The notes beneath the pieces are model-generated. The model did not search any database and was not told the DNA's origin. It saw only the letters and a list, made by a program, of their open reading frames with translations. This document shows positions 1 through 4,991 of a stretch of 5,086 nucleotides of DNA, piece after piece. The position numbers were made by a program, and so were the translations under genes. This DNA is from an uncultured Clostridia bacterium. GTDB taxonomy: Bacteria > Bacillota > Clostridia > Oscillospirales > Oscillospiraceae. Numbering within the stretch: position 1 is the stretch's first letter; each line of letters begins with the position of its first letter. The stretch covers positions 1 to 5,086 of the forward strand of contig CAMWQV010000209.1 in the NCBI GenBank assembly GCA_947176425.1, in the 5' to 3' direction.

Positions 1-19
1 AATAGGTTGAGCAGTTAGC

Positions 20-48
20 TTGACATTAACGCGAATTTGCTCTACAAT
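20..48 (+). promoter_or_regulatory. Sigma-A type promoter of the thiamine operon
   Basis: TTGACA at 20-25 is a perfect -35 box and TACAAT at 43-48 is a one-mismatch -10 box, separated by exactly 17 bp. Transcription would start near 54-56, just before the TPP riboswitch, so the whole aptamer lies in the leader RNA. Spacing and position together make this the likely housekeeping promoter of the thiM-thiE-HAD-thiD-tenA-thiN transcript. No operator-like repeat is visible around it; control appears to act downstream through the riboswitch. Confidence 0.85.
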
Positions 49-61
49 GTAAAAAACAAAA

Positions 62-150
62 TAACAGGGGAGCTTGTGTTTGCAGGCTGAGAGGAAGTAA
101 TCAACTTCGACCCTTGAACCTGATGCGGGTAATGCCGCCGGAGGAAGTCA
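62..150 (+). promoter_or_regulatory. TPP riboswitch (THI element)
   Basis: The conserved thi-box signatures are present in order. CTGAGA is at 87-92 (pyrimidine-binding side), ACCCTTGAACCTGAT is at 110-124, and the P5 hairpin GCGG-GTAATG-CCGC follows at 125-138, then GGAGGAAGTC. P3 is visible as AGCTTGT (71-77) pairing with GCAGGCT (82-88), and an optional extra stem GAAGT/ACTTC occupies 94-98/104-108. The aptamer binds thiamine pyrophosphate, the end product of the operon. An intrinsic terminator 24 nt downstream indicates control by transcription attenuation: high TPP should favour termination before thiM. The exact outer ends of P1 are uncertain. Confidence 0.95.
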
Positions 151-173
151 TAGGATCAGAGATCGTACTTTTT

Positions 174-209
174 CAGGAGGCATCGTATTAAGGTGCCTCC
201 TGTTATTTT
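174..209 (+). terminator. Riboswitch-controlled intrinsic terminator
   Basis: CAGGAGGCA (174-182) pairs perfectly with TGCCTCCTG (194-202), extendable by a G-U and a G-C pair to leave a 7-nt loop, and is followed directly by TTATTTT. Its position between the TPP aptamer and the first gene identifies it as the expression platform. The aptamer's 3' end contains GGAGG (140-144), the same pentamer as the 5' arm (176-180). It could therefore compete for the 3' arm as a short antiterminator when TPP is absent, but this alternative pairing is only 5 bp and unproven. Confidence 0.88.
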
Positions 210-214
210 GTTGC

Positions 215-420
215 CCTTTGATGAAAGGATGTGAGAACGGCATCTGCGGTCAGTCCGCAGCGAGTTGAGGGGGAGCGCCCTGGACTTCGTATGACAGCGA
301 TGGGAAGCCGTGTTCCGGCGTGAGAGGAGGCCAGCAAGCCTCGACCGAACTTTCCAAGTGGGCGGCTGTGTCCGCCATTATTCGGGGAAAGCGCCGCTGT
401 GAGGCTGTTTTCTCTCAACA
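215..420 (+). ncRNA. Structured RNA resembling HEARO / IscB omega-RNA, without iscB
   Basis: This segment between the terminator and the thiM ribosome binding site has dense complementarity. Pairs seen: CTGCGG/CCGCAG (244-249/255-260), GCCG/CGGC (307-310/316-319), CAGCG/CGCTG (295-299/395-399), TGAGAG/CTCTCA (321-326/412-417), GAGGC/GCCTC (327-331/338-342), GGCGG/CCGCC (361-365/372-376), and crossing pairs CCGAA/TTCGG (345-349/381-385) and CTTTCC/GGAAAG (350-355/386-391). The pattern CCA-AGTG-stem-ATTATTC-GGGGAAA near 354-390 and the ending just before an AAAGGAG site recall the HEARO (omega) RNAs that precede iscB in IS605-like elements, where the RNA guides the nuclease. Here thiM follows instead. 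The homology is judged from memory of the motif, not from a search. Alternatives are another leader RNA or a second regulatory domain of the operon. The 5' end could be as late as 231 (GTGAGAAC). Confidence 0.55.
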
Positions 421-421
421 C

Positions 422-428
422 AAAGGAG
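422..428 (+). promoter_or_regulatory. Ribosome binding site that fixes the thiM start
   Basis: AAAGGAG lies 8 nt before ATG 437 and is far stronger than anything upstream of the alternative in-frame GTG at 320, so it fixes the thiM start. CAAAGG (421-426) is complementary to CCTTTG (215-220) at the far end of the structured leader. The site could therefore be masked by a long-range stem. Confidence 0.8.
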
Positions 429-436
429 TAAAAGCT

Positions 437-1258
437 ATGTTTGAACAAATTTTTGAGAATGTCCGTCAGAAATCCCCACTAATCCACAATATCACCAACT
501 ATGTCACTGTCAACGACTGCGCTAATATGCTGCTGGCCTGCGGTGGTTCACCCATCATGGCAGATGATCTGGACGATGCCGTGGAAATCACAGCCATCTG
601 CGGTGGGCTGAACCTCAACATTGGTACACTGAACCAACGAACCATTCCCGCCATGTTTGCCGCCGGAAAGCGGGCCAAGGAGCTGGGCCATCCCGTTGTG
701 CTGGACCCGGTAGGGGCAGGAGCTTCCAAACTGCGGACAGACACCGCCCTGGAACTGTTGAACGAGGTGCATCCCACAGTGATCCGGGGCAACATTTCCG
801 AGGTCAAGACACTGGCTTTGGGCAGCGGCACCACAAAAGGCGTGGACGCTGACATAGCAGACAAGGTGACGGAGGATAATCTGGACGGAGCCGTGGCCTT
901 CGCCAAGGACTTTGCAAAACGTACCGGCGCGGTAATCGCCATTACCGGAGCCATCGACGTTGTGGTTGACGGAGAAAGAGCTTTCTGCATCCGTAACGGT
1001 CATCCCATGATGAGCGCCATCACCGGCACCGGCTGTCAGCTTTCCGCTCTGACAGCGGCTTTTGTGACCGCTAATCCGGATACTCCCTTGGAAGCTGCTG
1101 CTGCGGCGGTGTGCGCTATGGGGCTGTGCGGAGAGATCGCCTTTCAGCGGCTCACCGAGATGGACGGTAATTCTTCCTATCGAAACTATATCATCGACGC
1201 GATGTACCGTCTTACCCCGGCGGTGTTGGGAGAGGGGGCCAAGTATGAAGTGCGATGA
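437..1258 (+). CDS. thiM: Hydroxyethylthiazole kinase
   Basis: This enzyme phosphorylates 4-methyl-5-(2-hydroxyethyl)thiazole with ATP, giving the thiazole half of thiamine from salvaged material; it is cytoplasmic. The 273-aa product has the usual family length and ribokinase-like features: SPLIHNITNYV at 13-23, the substrate-site motif GGSPIMADD at 36-44, VVLDPVGAGAS at 87-97, VIRGNISEV at 115-123, and the anion-hole/catalytic GTGC at 197-200 with Cys200. The frame stays open back to GTG 320, but those 39 codons lie inside a structured RNA and have no ribosome binding site, whereas ATG 437 follows AAAGGAG. It is the first gene of the operon and overlaps thiE by 14 bp, which implies translational coupling. 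It is controlled by the TPP riboswitch upstream. No key residue is missing. Confidence 0.95.
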   Translation: MFEQIFENVRQKSPLIHNITNYVTVNDCANMLLACGGSPIMADDLDDAVEITAICGGLNLNIGTLNQRTIPAMFAAGKRAKELGHPVVLDPVGAGASKLRTDTALELLNEVHPTVIRGNISEVKTLALGSGTTKGVDADIADKVTEDNLDGAVAFAKDFAKRTGAVIAITGAIDVVVDGERAFCIRNGHPMMSAITGTGCQLSALTAAFVTANPDTPLEAAAAAVCAMGLCGEIAFQRLTEMDGNSSYRNYIIDAMYRLTPAVLGEGAKYEVR

Positions 1259-1886
1259 AAAATATATGCTTCTCTATGCCGTCACTGACAGGACTTGGGT
1301 GGGAGAGAAAACTCTGTACCAGCAGGTAGAAGAAGCCCTGCGCGGCGGCGTCACTTGTGTGCAGCTCAGGGAGAAGGACATGAGTGATGGGGAGTTTCTG
1401 CAAGAGGCGAAAGAAATTCATGCTCTGTGCCAGCAATACGGCGTTCCTTTTATCGTCAATGACAATGTGGAGATAGCTGTGGCCTGCGGCGCGGAGGGTA
1501 TTCATGTGGGCCAGGAGGACATGGCGGCGGGGGATGTCCGCCGCCGGGTAGGGGACGGAGTCATTTTAGGTGTGTCTGTCCACACAGTTGAGCAAGCCCA
1601 GGACGCGGTGTGTAACGGTGCAGACTACCTGGGGTTGGGAGCAGTGTTTCCCACCAGCACGAAAACGGATGCAGATCAAATGCCTAATGAAACCCTACGG
1701 GCCATCTGCGATGCTGTGGACGTTCCCGTTGTGGCTATTGGGGGCATCAACAGCGGCAACATCGGGAAGCTGGCTGGATGTGGCGTAGATGGTGTGGCAC
1801 TGGTATCTGCCATTTTCTCTGCGGATAATATAGAATCTACCTGCCAGGAATTGCGAAAACTGGCAGCAGAAATGGTGAGCGTATGA
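1245..1886 (+). CDS. thiE: Thiamine-phosphate synthase
   Basis: The product condenses HMP pyrophosphate with thiazole phosphate to form thiamine monophosphate (TMP), the joining step of the pathway. The 213-aa TIM-barrel protein matches the family length. It shows YAVTDRTW at 11-18, the pyrophosphate/substrate motif VQLREKD at 39-45, IVNDN at 70-74, GIHVGQEDM at 85-93, LGLGAVFPTSTKTDA at 129-143 and AIGGIN at 164-169. The start ATG 1245 lies inside the thiM 3' end (14-bp overlap) behind a GGGAGAGGGGG stretch. An in-frame ATG at 1266 would lose only seven residues and cannot be excluded. The 3' end overlaps the HAD phosphatase gene by 4 bp (ATGA), so product and probable next enzyme are made together. 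Confidence 0.95.
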   Translation: MKCDEKYMLLYAVTDRTWVGEKTLYQQVEEALRGGVTCVQLREKDMSDGEFLQEAKEIHALCQQYGVPFIVNDNVEIAVACGAEGIHVGQEDMAAGDVRRRVGDGVILGVSVHTVEQAQDAVCNGADYLGLGAVFPTSTKTDADQMPNETLRAICDAVDVPVVAIGGINSGNIGKLAGCGVDGVALVSAIFSADNIESTCQELRKLAAEMVSV

Positions 1887-2524
1887 AGATCAGCGGCGCA
1901 ATTTTTGATGTGGACGGCACCCTGCTGGATTCCATGTCTATTTGGGATACGATTGGAGAAAGTTATCTGCGTTCCATCGGGTATGAACCGAAGGAAAACT
2001 TGAACGAGGTATTCAAAAATATGAGCCTCCATCAAGCGGCCTGCTATTACCAAAGTGAGTATGGTGTGACGCTGAGCATAGATCAAATTATGAGCGGTGT
2101 AAACGCTATGCTGGAGCAATATTATCGGTACGAAGTTTCCTTGAAACCTGGGGTAGAAAAATTGTTGGAACGGCTCCACCAAAACGAAGTGAAGATTTGT
2201 ATTGCTACTGCCACGGACCGGTACTTGGTGGAAGCTGCCTTGGAGCGGTGTAGAGTGCTTTCCTATTTTGGAGAGATATTCACCTGTAATGAGGTGGGAC
2301 ATGGTAAAGACGAGCCACATATATTTGAGGCAGCACTCCATTTTCTTGGAACAGAAAAAGCGGAAACTGTTGTGTTCGATGATGCGCTTTATGCTATCAG
2401 AACAGCAAAGGAGGCGGGCTTTCCAGTAGCTGCGGTCTATGACAGCCATGAGAAAGCTCACACGGAGATTCACGCTCTATCGGACTTCTATCTGGAAAAT
2501 CTTGCGCAATTTGATCTTATTTGA
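1883..2524 (+). CDS. HAD-family phosphatase, probable thiamine monophosphate phosphatase
   Basis: This is a 213-aa HAD hydrolase of the phosphoglucomutase-like type (subclass I with a helical cap). Motif I FDVDGT is at 8-13 with nucleophile Asp9 and acid/base Asp11, motif II Thr is in ATAT at 108-111, motif III Lys142 is in GKDEPHIF, and motif IV is FDDALYAI at 165-172 with Asp166/Asp167. The cap lies between about 18 and 85. The family alone does not give a substrate. Context does: the gene overlaps thiE by 4 bp, the operon ends in thiN (which needs free thiamine) and lacks thiL, so removal of phosphate from TMP is the missing step. Plant TH2 and clustered bacterial HAD enzymes are known to do this. 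The gene looks AT-richer than its neighbours (43% and 48% GC in two 60-base lines checked, versus 72% in one thiM line and 57% in one thiD line). Phosphatase activity is firm; the TMP substrate is inference. Confidence 0.85.
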   Translation: MKISGAIFDVDGTLLDSMSIWDTIGESYLRSIGYEPKENLNEVFKNMSLHQAACYYQSEYGVTLSIDQIMSGVNAMLEQYYRYEVSLKPGVEKLLERLHQNEVKICIATATDRYLVEAALERCRVLSYFGEIFTCNEVGHGKDEPHIFEAALHFLGTEKAETVVFDDALYAIRTAKEAGFPVAAVYDSHEKAHTEIHALSDFYLENLAQFDLI

Positions 2525-2616
2525 ATTTCTGGTTTGGCATCAAACCGAAGTTCAGCGGCGGATTGGGGGCACCACTCTCCGTCGCTTAATAAAAATAATG
2601 CAAAGGAGAACCAAAA
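2525..2616 (+). other. Intergenic gap with a small hairpin
   Basis: This 92-nt spacer is the only real gap inside the operon. GGTTT (2531-2535) pairs with AAACC (2542-2546) over a 6-nt loop, without a T-run, so it is not an intrinsic terminator; it may be an RNA-processing or stabilising stem. AAAGGAG at 2602-2608 is a strong ribosome binding site for thiD. A weak promoter-like pair (TTGGGG 2563-2568, TTAATA 2586-2591, 17-bp spacer) exists, but it is too poor to call. Confidence 0.35.
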
Positions 2617-3423
2617 ATGAGAACAGCATTATCAATCGCTGGGACAGACCCCAGCGGAGGCGCCGGGATTCAGGCCGATCTGAAAACGATGACCATGAAC
2701 GGTGTTTTCGCCATGAGCGCCATTACGGCGTTGGTGGCTCAAAACACTACCGGCGTGCGGGAAATTGTGGAGCTGTCCCCCGGATTTTTGGGCCAGCAAA
2801 TCAACGTAGTATTTGAGGACATCCCGCCAGACGCGGTAAAGATTGGCATGGTGGCCTCCTGCGGCCTGATTGAGACAATAGCGGATCGGCTTCGCTTCCA
2901 TGGGGCAAAAAACATTGTGGTAGACCCGGTGATGGTAGCTACCAGCGGTGACCGGCTTATCTCATTGGAAGCGGTGGACACTTTGAAAAACTGCCTCCTT
3001 CCTCTGGCTGCCGTAGCTACACCCAATATCCCGGAAGCAGAGATTTTATCCGGCATGGAGATCCATGTCCGGGAGGACATCACGGAAGCGGCAAAACGCA
3101 TCGGGGATGCCTACGGGTGTGCGGTGCTGCTCAAGGGTGGGCATGACATCAACGATGCCAACGATTATCTTTATAGCCAGGGAGCGGGCCAGTGGTTTGA
3201 GGGCAGACGTATCAACAATCCCAACACGCATGGCACTGGCTGCACCCTGTCCAGCGCCATCGCCGCAAATCTGGCCAAGGGTTTCGATTTACCTACATCT
3301 ATCCGGCGGGCTAAGGACTACCTCTCCGGCGCACTGGGTGCCATGCTGAACCTGGGTAAAGGCAGAGGACCCATGATGCACAGCTTCAATTTGACAGGAG
3401 AATTTGCAAAGGAGGCGGAGTGA
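2617..3423 (+). CDS. thiD: Hydroxymethylpyrimidine/phosphomethylpyrimidine kinase
   Basis: ThiD phosphorylates HMP and then HMP-P to give HMP pyrophosphate, the pyrimidine substrate of ThiE. The 268-aa ribokinase-fold protein has the N-terminal signature SIAGTDPSGGAGIQADLK at 6-23, VAQNTTGV at 40-47 with the Gln typical of HMP binding, VVDPVM at 101-106, ATPNIPEAEIL at 134-144, LLKGGH at 171-176 and the catalytic loop HGTGCTLSSAIA at 205-216 with Cys209. Length and motifs are those of a complete bifunctional ThiD rather than a pyridoxal kinase, although some relatives also act on pyridoxine. ATG 2617 follows AAAGGAG at 2602-2608. Its stop codon overlaps the next start (TGATG), coupling it to tenA, which supplies its HMP substrate by salvage. 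Confidence 0.95.
   Translation: MRTALSIAGTDPSGGAGIQADLKTMTMNGVFAMSAITALVAQNTTGVREIVELSPGFLGQQINVVFEDIPPDAVKIGMVASCGLIETIADRLRFHGAKNIVVDPVMVATSGDRLISLEAVDTLKNCLLPLAAVATPNIPEAEILSGMEIHVREDITEAAKRIGDAYGCAVLLKGGHDINDANDYLYSQGAGQWFEGRRINNPNTHGTGCTLSSAIAANLAKGFDLPTSIRRAKDYLSGALGAMLNLGKGRGPMMHSFNLTGEFAKEAE
3408..3415 (+). promoter_or_regulatory. Ribosome binding site that decides the tenA start
   Basis: AAAGGAGG lies within the last codons of thiD. It stands 7 nt from ATG 3423 but only 4 nt from the in-frame GTG at 3420. The spacing and the better start codon favour ATG 3423, which shares one base with the thiD stop (TGATG). Confidence 0.7.
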
Positions 3424-4085
3424 TGAAAACAACGGAGAGACTTTTAAGGGCCGCAAAGGATATTTGGGCTGCTTACAGCGAACATCCCTTTGTGCTGGGG
3501 ATTCAGAATGGCACGTTAGATCAGGAGAAGTTTAGGTACTATATCATCCAGGACTTCCTCTATCTGGAGCAATATACCAAGGTGTTCGCTCTTGGCATCG
3601 CCAAGGCCAAAAGTCCAGAGACAATCCAGCTCTTTTCCAAATATGTAACCCTGCTCACTGAGGGAGAGATGGATATTCACCGGGGCTATATGGGAAAATT
3701 CGCTGTGTCCTGTGAGGAACTGGAAGCCACGCCCATGGCATTGGATAACCTCTCCTACACGTCCTATATGCTGCGGGTCGCTTATGAGGAAGGAGAAGTG
3801 GAAATCCTGGCTGCTATTCTATCCTGCGCTTACAGTTATGAGGTCATCGCCAAAACCCTGCTGGAACGAAATCCCGCTGCTGTTGACCATCCTTTCTATG
3901 GAGAGTGGGTCAGAGGTTATGCCGATCCTCATTATAGTGAGGCAAACATTCTTCTGCTGGAGATAACTGACCGGCTGGCCCAGCATTATACCGAGACACA
4001 GATTCGGCACTTGGAGGAAATATTTGTGGCCTGCTCCCGCTATGAACTGGCGTTTTGGGAACTTGCTTGGAATATGAGCAAGTAA
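3423..4085 (+). CDS. tenA: Aminopyrimidine aminohydrolase (thiaminase II, TenA)
   Basis: TenA hydrolyses 4-amino-5-aminomethyl-2-methylpyrimidine, a breakdown product of thiamine, to HMP for ThiD. The 220-aa all-helical protein keeps the known Bacillus active-site set. Asp44 and Tyr47 are in QDFLYL, Tyr112 is in LSYTSY, the catalytic Cys135 and Tyr139 are in LSCAYSYE, and Glu208 in SRYELAFWE corresponds to the family Glu near 205. The cysteine places it in the TenA_C class rather than the cysteine-less TenA_E class. An alternative GTG start at 3420 adds one Met. The gene is coupled to thiD upstream by TGATG and ends one base before thiN. Its presence supports a salvage role for the operon. 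Residue equivalences are from memory of the family. Confidence 0.95.
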   Translation: MKTTERLLRAAKDIWAAYSEHPFVLGIQNGTLDQEKFRYYIIQDFLYLEQYTKVFALGIAKAKSPETIQLFSKYVTLLTEGEMDIHRGYMGKFAVSCEELEATPMALDNLSYTSYMLRVAYEEGEVEILAAILSCAYSYEVIAKTLLERNPAAVDHPFYGEWVRGYADPHYSEANILLLEITDRLAQHYTETQIRHLEEIFVACSRYELAFWELAWNMSK

Positions 4086-4086
4086 C

Positions 4087-4710
4087 ATGAGGCGATGTGT
4101 GATAATCGGTGGGGCGGACATCGAACGATATGATCGTATCCATGGCTATCTGCGAGAGGATGACTTTTATATCTGCTGCGACAGTGGCCTGAAACACCGC
4201 GAGAAACTTGGCATAGTCCCCAACTTGATTGTGGGGGATTTCGATTCCTACAAGAACCCACATATGGATGTGGAAACTATCATTCTGCCCTGTGAAAAGG
4301 ATGATACAGATACAGTATTCGCTGTGAAGGAGGCGCTGTCCAGAGGCTTCCAGGATTTTCTGCTGGTGGGGGTCATTGGCGGACGGCTGGATCATACCCT
4401 GGGGAATGTATCTCTGCTTTTGATGCTGGACGCACAGGGAAAAGCGGCCACGGCGCTGGATGATTTTTCTGAGATGCAGATCGTGTCTAACCAGCCTGCA
4501 CAAATCGAAGATCGCTATGCTTACTTCTCCCTTTTGAACATCTCTGGAACCGCCCAAGGCATTACAATCAAAAACGCAAAATATCCACTGGCCGAAGCGG
4601 AAATCAGTTGCGAATACCAGTACGGCATCAGCAACGAGGTCCTGCCGGGAAAATATGCGGTAGTGACATTGAAACAAGGGCAACTTCTGCTGATTAAGGT
4701 GCTACCATAA
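4087..4710 (+). CDS. thiN: Thiamine pyrophosphokinase
   Basis: ThiN transfers pyrophosphate from ATP to free thiamine, giving TPP, the cofactor and the riboswitch ligand. The 207-aa product is of normal length. It has IIGGA at 6-10, CDSGL at 31-35 (where many homologues have ADGG), the metal/substrate motif GDFDS at 50-54, KDDTD at 71-75, GGRLDHTLGN at 98-107 and the C-terminal SNE at 182-184 within a beta-rich thiamine-binding domain. It starts one base after the tenA stop with only a weak ribosome binding site, so it probably depends on translational coupling. As it uses thiamine and not TMP, it implies a TMP phosphatase upstream, fitting the HAD gene. It is the last gene of the operon, and no T-rich terminator follows it directly. 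Confidence 0.95.
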   Translation: MRRCVIIGGADIERYDRIHGYLREDDFYICCDSGLKHREKLGIVPNLIVGDFDSYKNPHMDVETIILPCEKDDTDTVFAVKEALSRGFQDFLLVGVIGGRLDHTLGNVSLLLMLDAQGKAATALDDFSEMQIVSNQPAQIEDRYAYFSLLNISGTAQGITIKNAKYPLAEAEISCEYQYGISNEVLPGKYAVVTLKQGQLLLIKVLP

Positions 4711-4796
4711 TCTTATTAGGAAACTGTAAGGGATGTAGCCCGAAGGACGAGAGTAGGTAGCGGTTATAGAACATTCCGCTAACGTATGCAAGCAGG
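4711..4796. other. Post-operon spacer without a recognisable gene
   Basis: No gene is seen here on either strand. TAGCGG (4758-4763) pairs with CCGCTA (4776-4781) over a 12-nt loop, without a T-run, so it is not a convincing terminator. Composition shifts from ordinary to very GC-rich just after this stretch, which may mark the boundary of a mobile element. Confidence 0.4.
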
Positions 4797-4828
4797 GCAT
4801 CGGAATATCGTTTTCGATATTCCGATGC
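4797..4828. repeat. Perfect 14-bp inverted repeat with TTTT loop
   Basis: GCATCGGAATATCG (4797-4810) is followed by TTTT and then its exact reverse complement (4815-4828). A further 5 bp (CAAGC 4789-4793 with GCTTG 4829-4833) extends the stem past a 3-nt bulge. It lies between the convergent thiN and SLOG-like genes. It could act as a bidirectional transcript end, though T-runs are absent, or as a protein-binding or single-strand hairpin of a mobile element. Confidence 0.85.
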
Positions 4829-4833
4829 GCTTG

Positions 4834-4991
4834 TTGGGGTCCCCCCAAGCCCCGGACCGGACGCAGAGCGTCCGGTCGAACACGCCTGCGGCGTGGCTTT
4901 TCCGCTCCCTTCGGTCGCTCATTCCTGCACATCCGCGCAGGAAGTACGAGGCGCGTTCCGCGCCTGTTAAGGGTGCGCCGGGGACGGCGCA
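4834..4991. repeat. Tandem array of GC-rich hairpins
   Basis: Consecutive hairpins, each with perfect arms: TTGGGG/CCCCAA (4834-4839/4843-4848), GACCGGACGC/GCGTCCGGTC (4855-4864/4868-4877), CACGCC/GGCGTG (4881-4886/4890-4895), TTCCTGC/GCAGGAA (4922-4928/4937-4943, 8-nt loop), AGGCGCG/CGCGCCT (4949-4955/4959-4965), TGCGCCG/CGGCGCA (4974-4980/4985-4991). All but one have 3-4 nt loops. The last falls within the 3' end of the SLOG-like gene. The arms differ in sequence, so these are not copies of one repeat. Such clusters occur around origins of transfer or replication of plasmids and conjugative elements; that role is inferred only. Confidence 0.75.

Noticed and set aside
221..268. Short leader peptide (ATG 221, 15 codons)
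   Set aside because: No ribosome binding site and it overlaps the structured RNA; no run of regulatory codons.
320..436. Upstream in-frame extension of thiM from GTG 320
   Set aside because: No ribosome binding site, 39 extra residues not in the family, and the stretch is explained by RNA structure; ATG 437 has AAAGGAG at proper spacing.
215..436. Group II intron or T-box remnant in the leader
   Set aside because: No domain V-like sequence, no T-box sequence and no specifier hairpin could be found.
203..448. Open frame on the - strand opposite the leader
   Set aside because: It overlaps the terminator and structured RNA, has no recognisable family, and looks like a chance frame in GC-rich sequence.
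2563..2591. Internal promoter before thiD
   Set aside because: The boxes TTGGGG and TTAATA are poor matches; correct spacing alone is weak evidence.
3910..4683. Long open frame on the - strand opposite tenA/thiN
   Set aside because: It is a shadow of two clearly recognised genes, with no family motifs of its own.
4967..4991. Relaxase nick site of the TAAGTGCGCCC type near TTAAGGGTGCGCC
   Set aside because: The match is partial and lies inside a coding 3' end; not enough to call an oriT.
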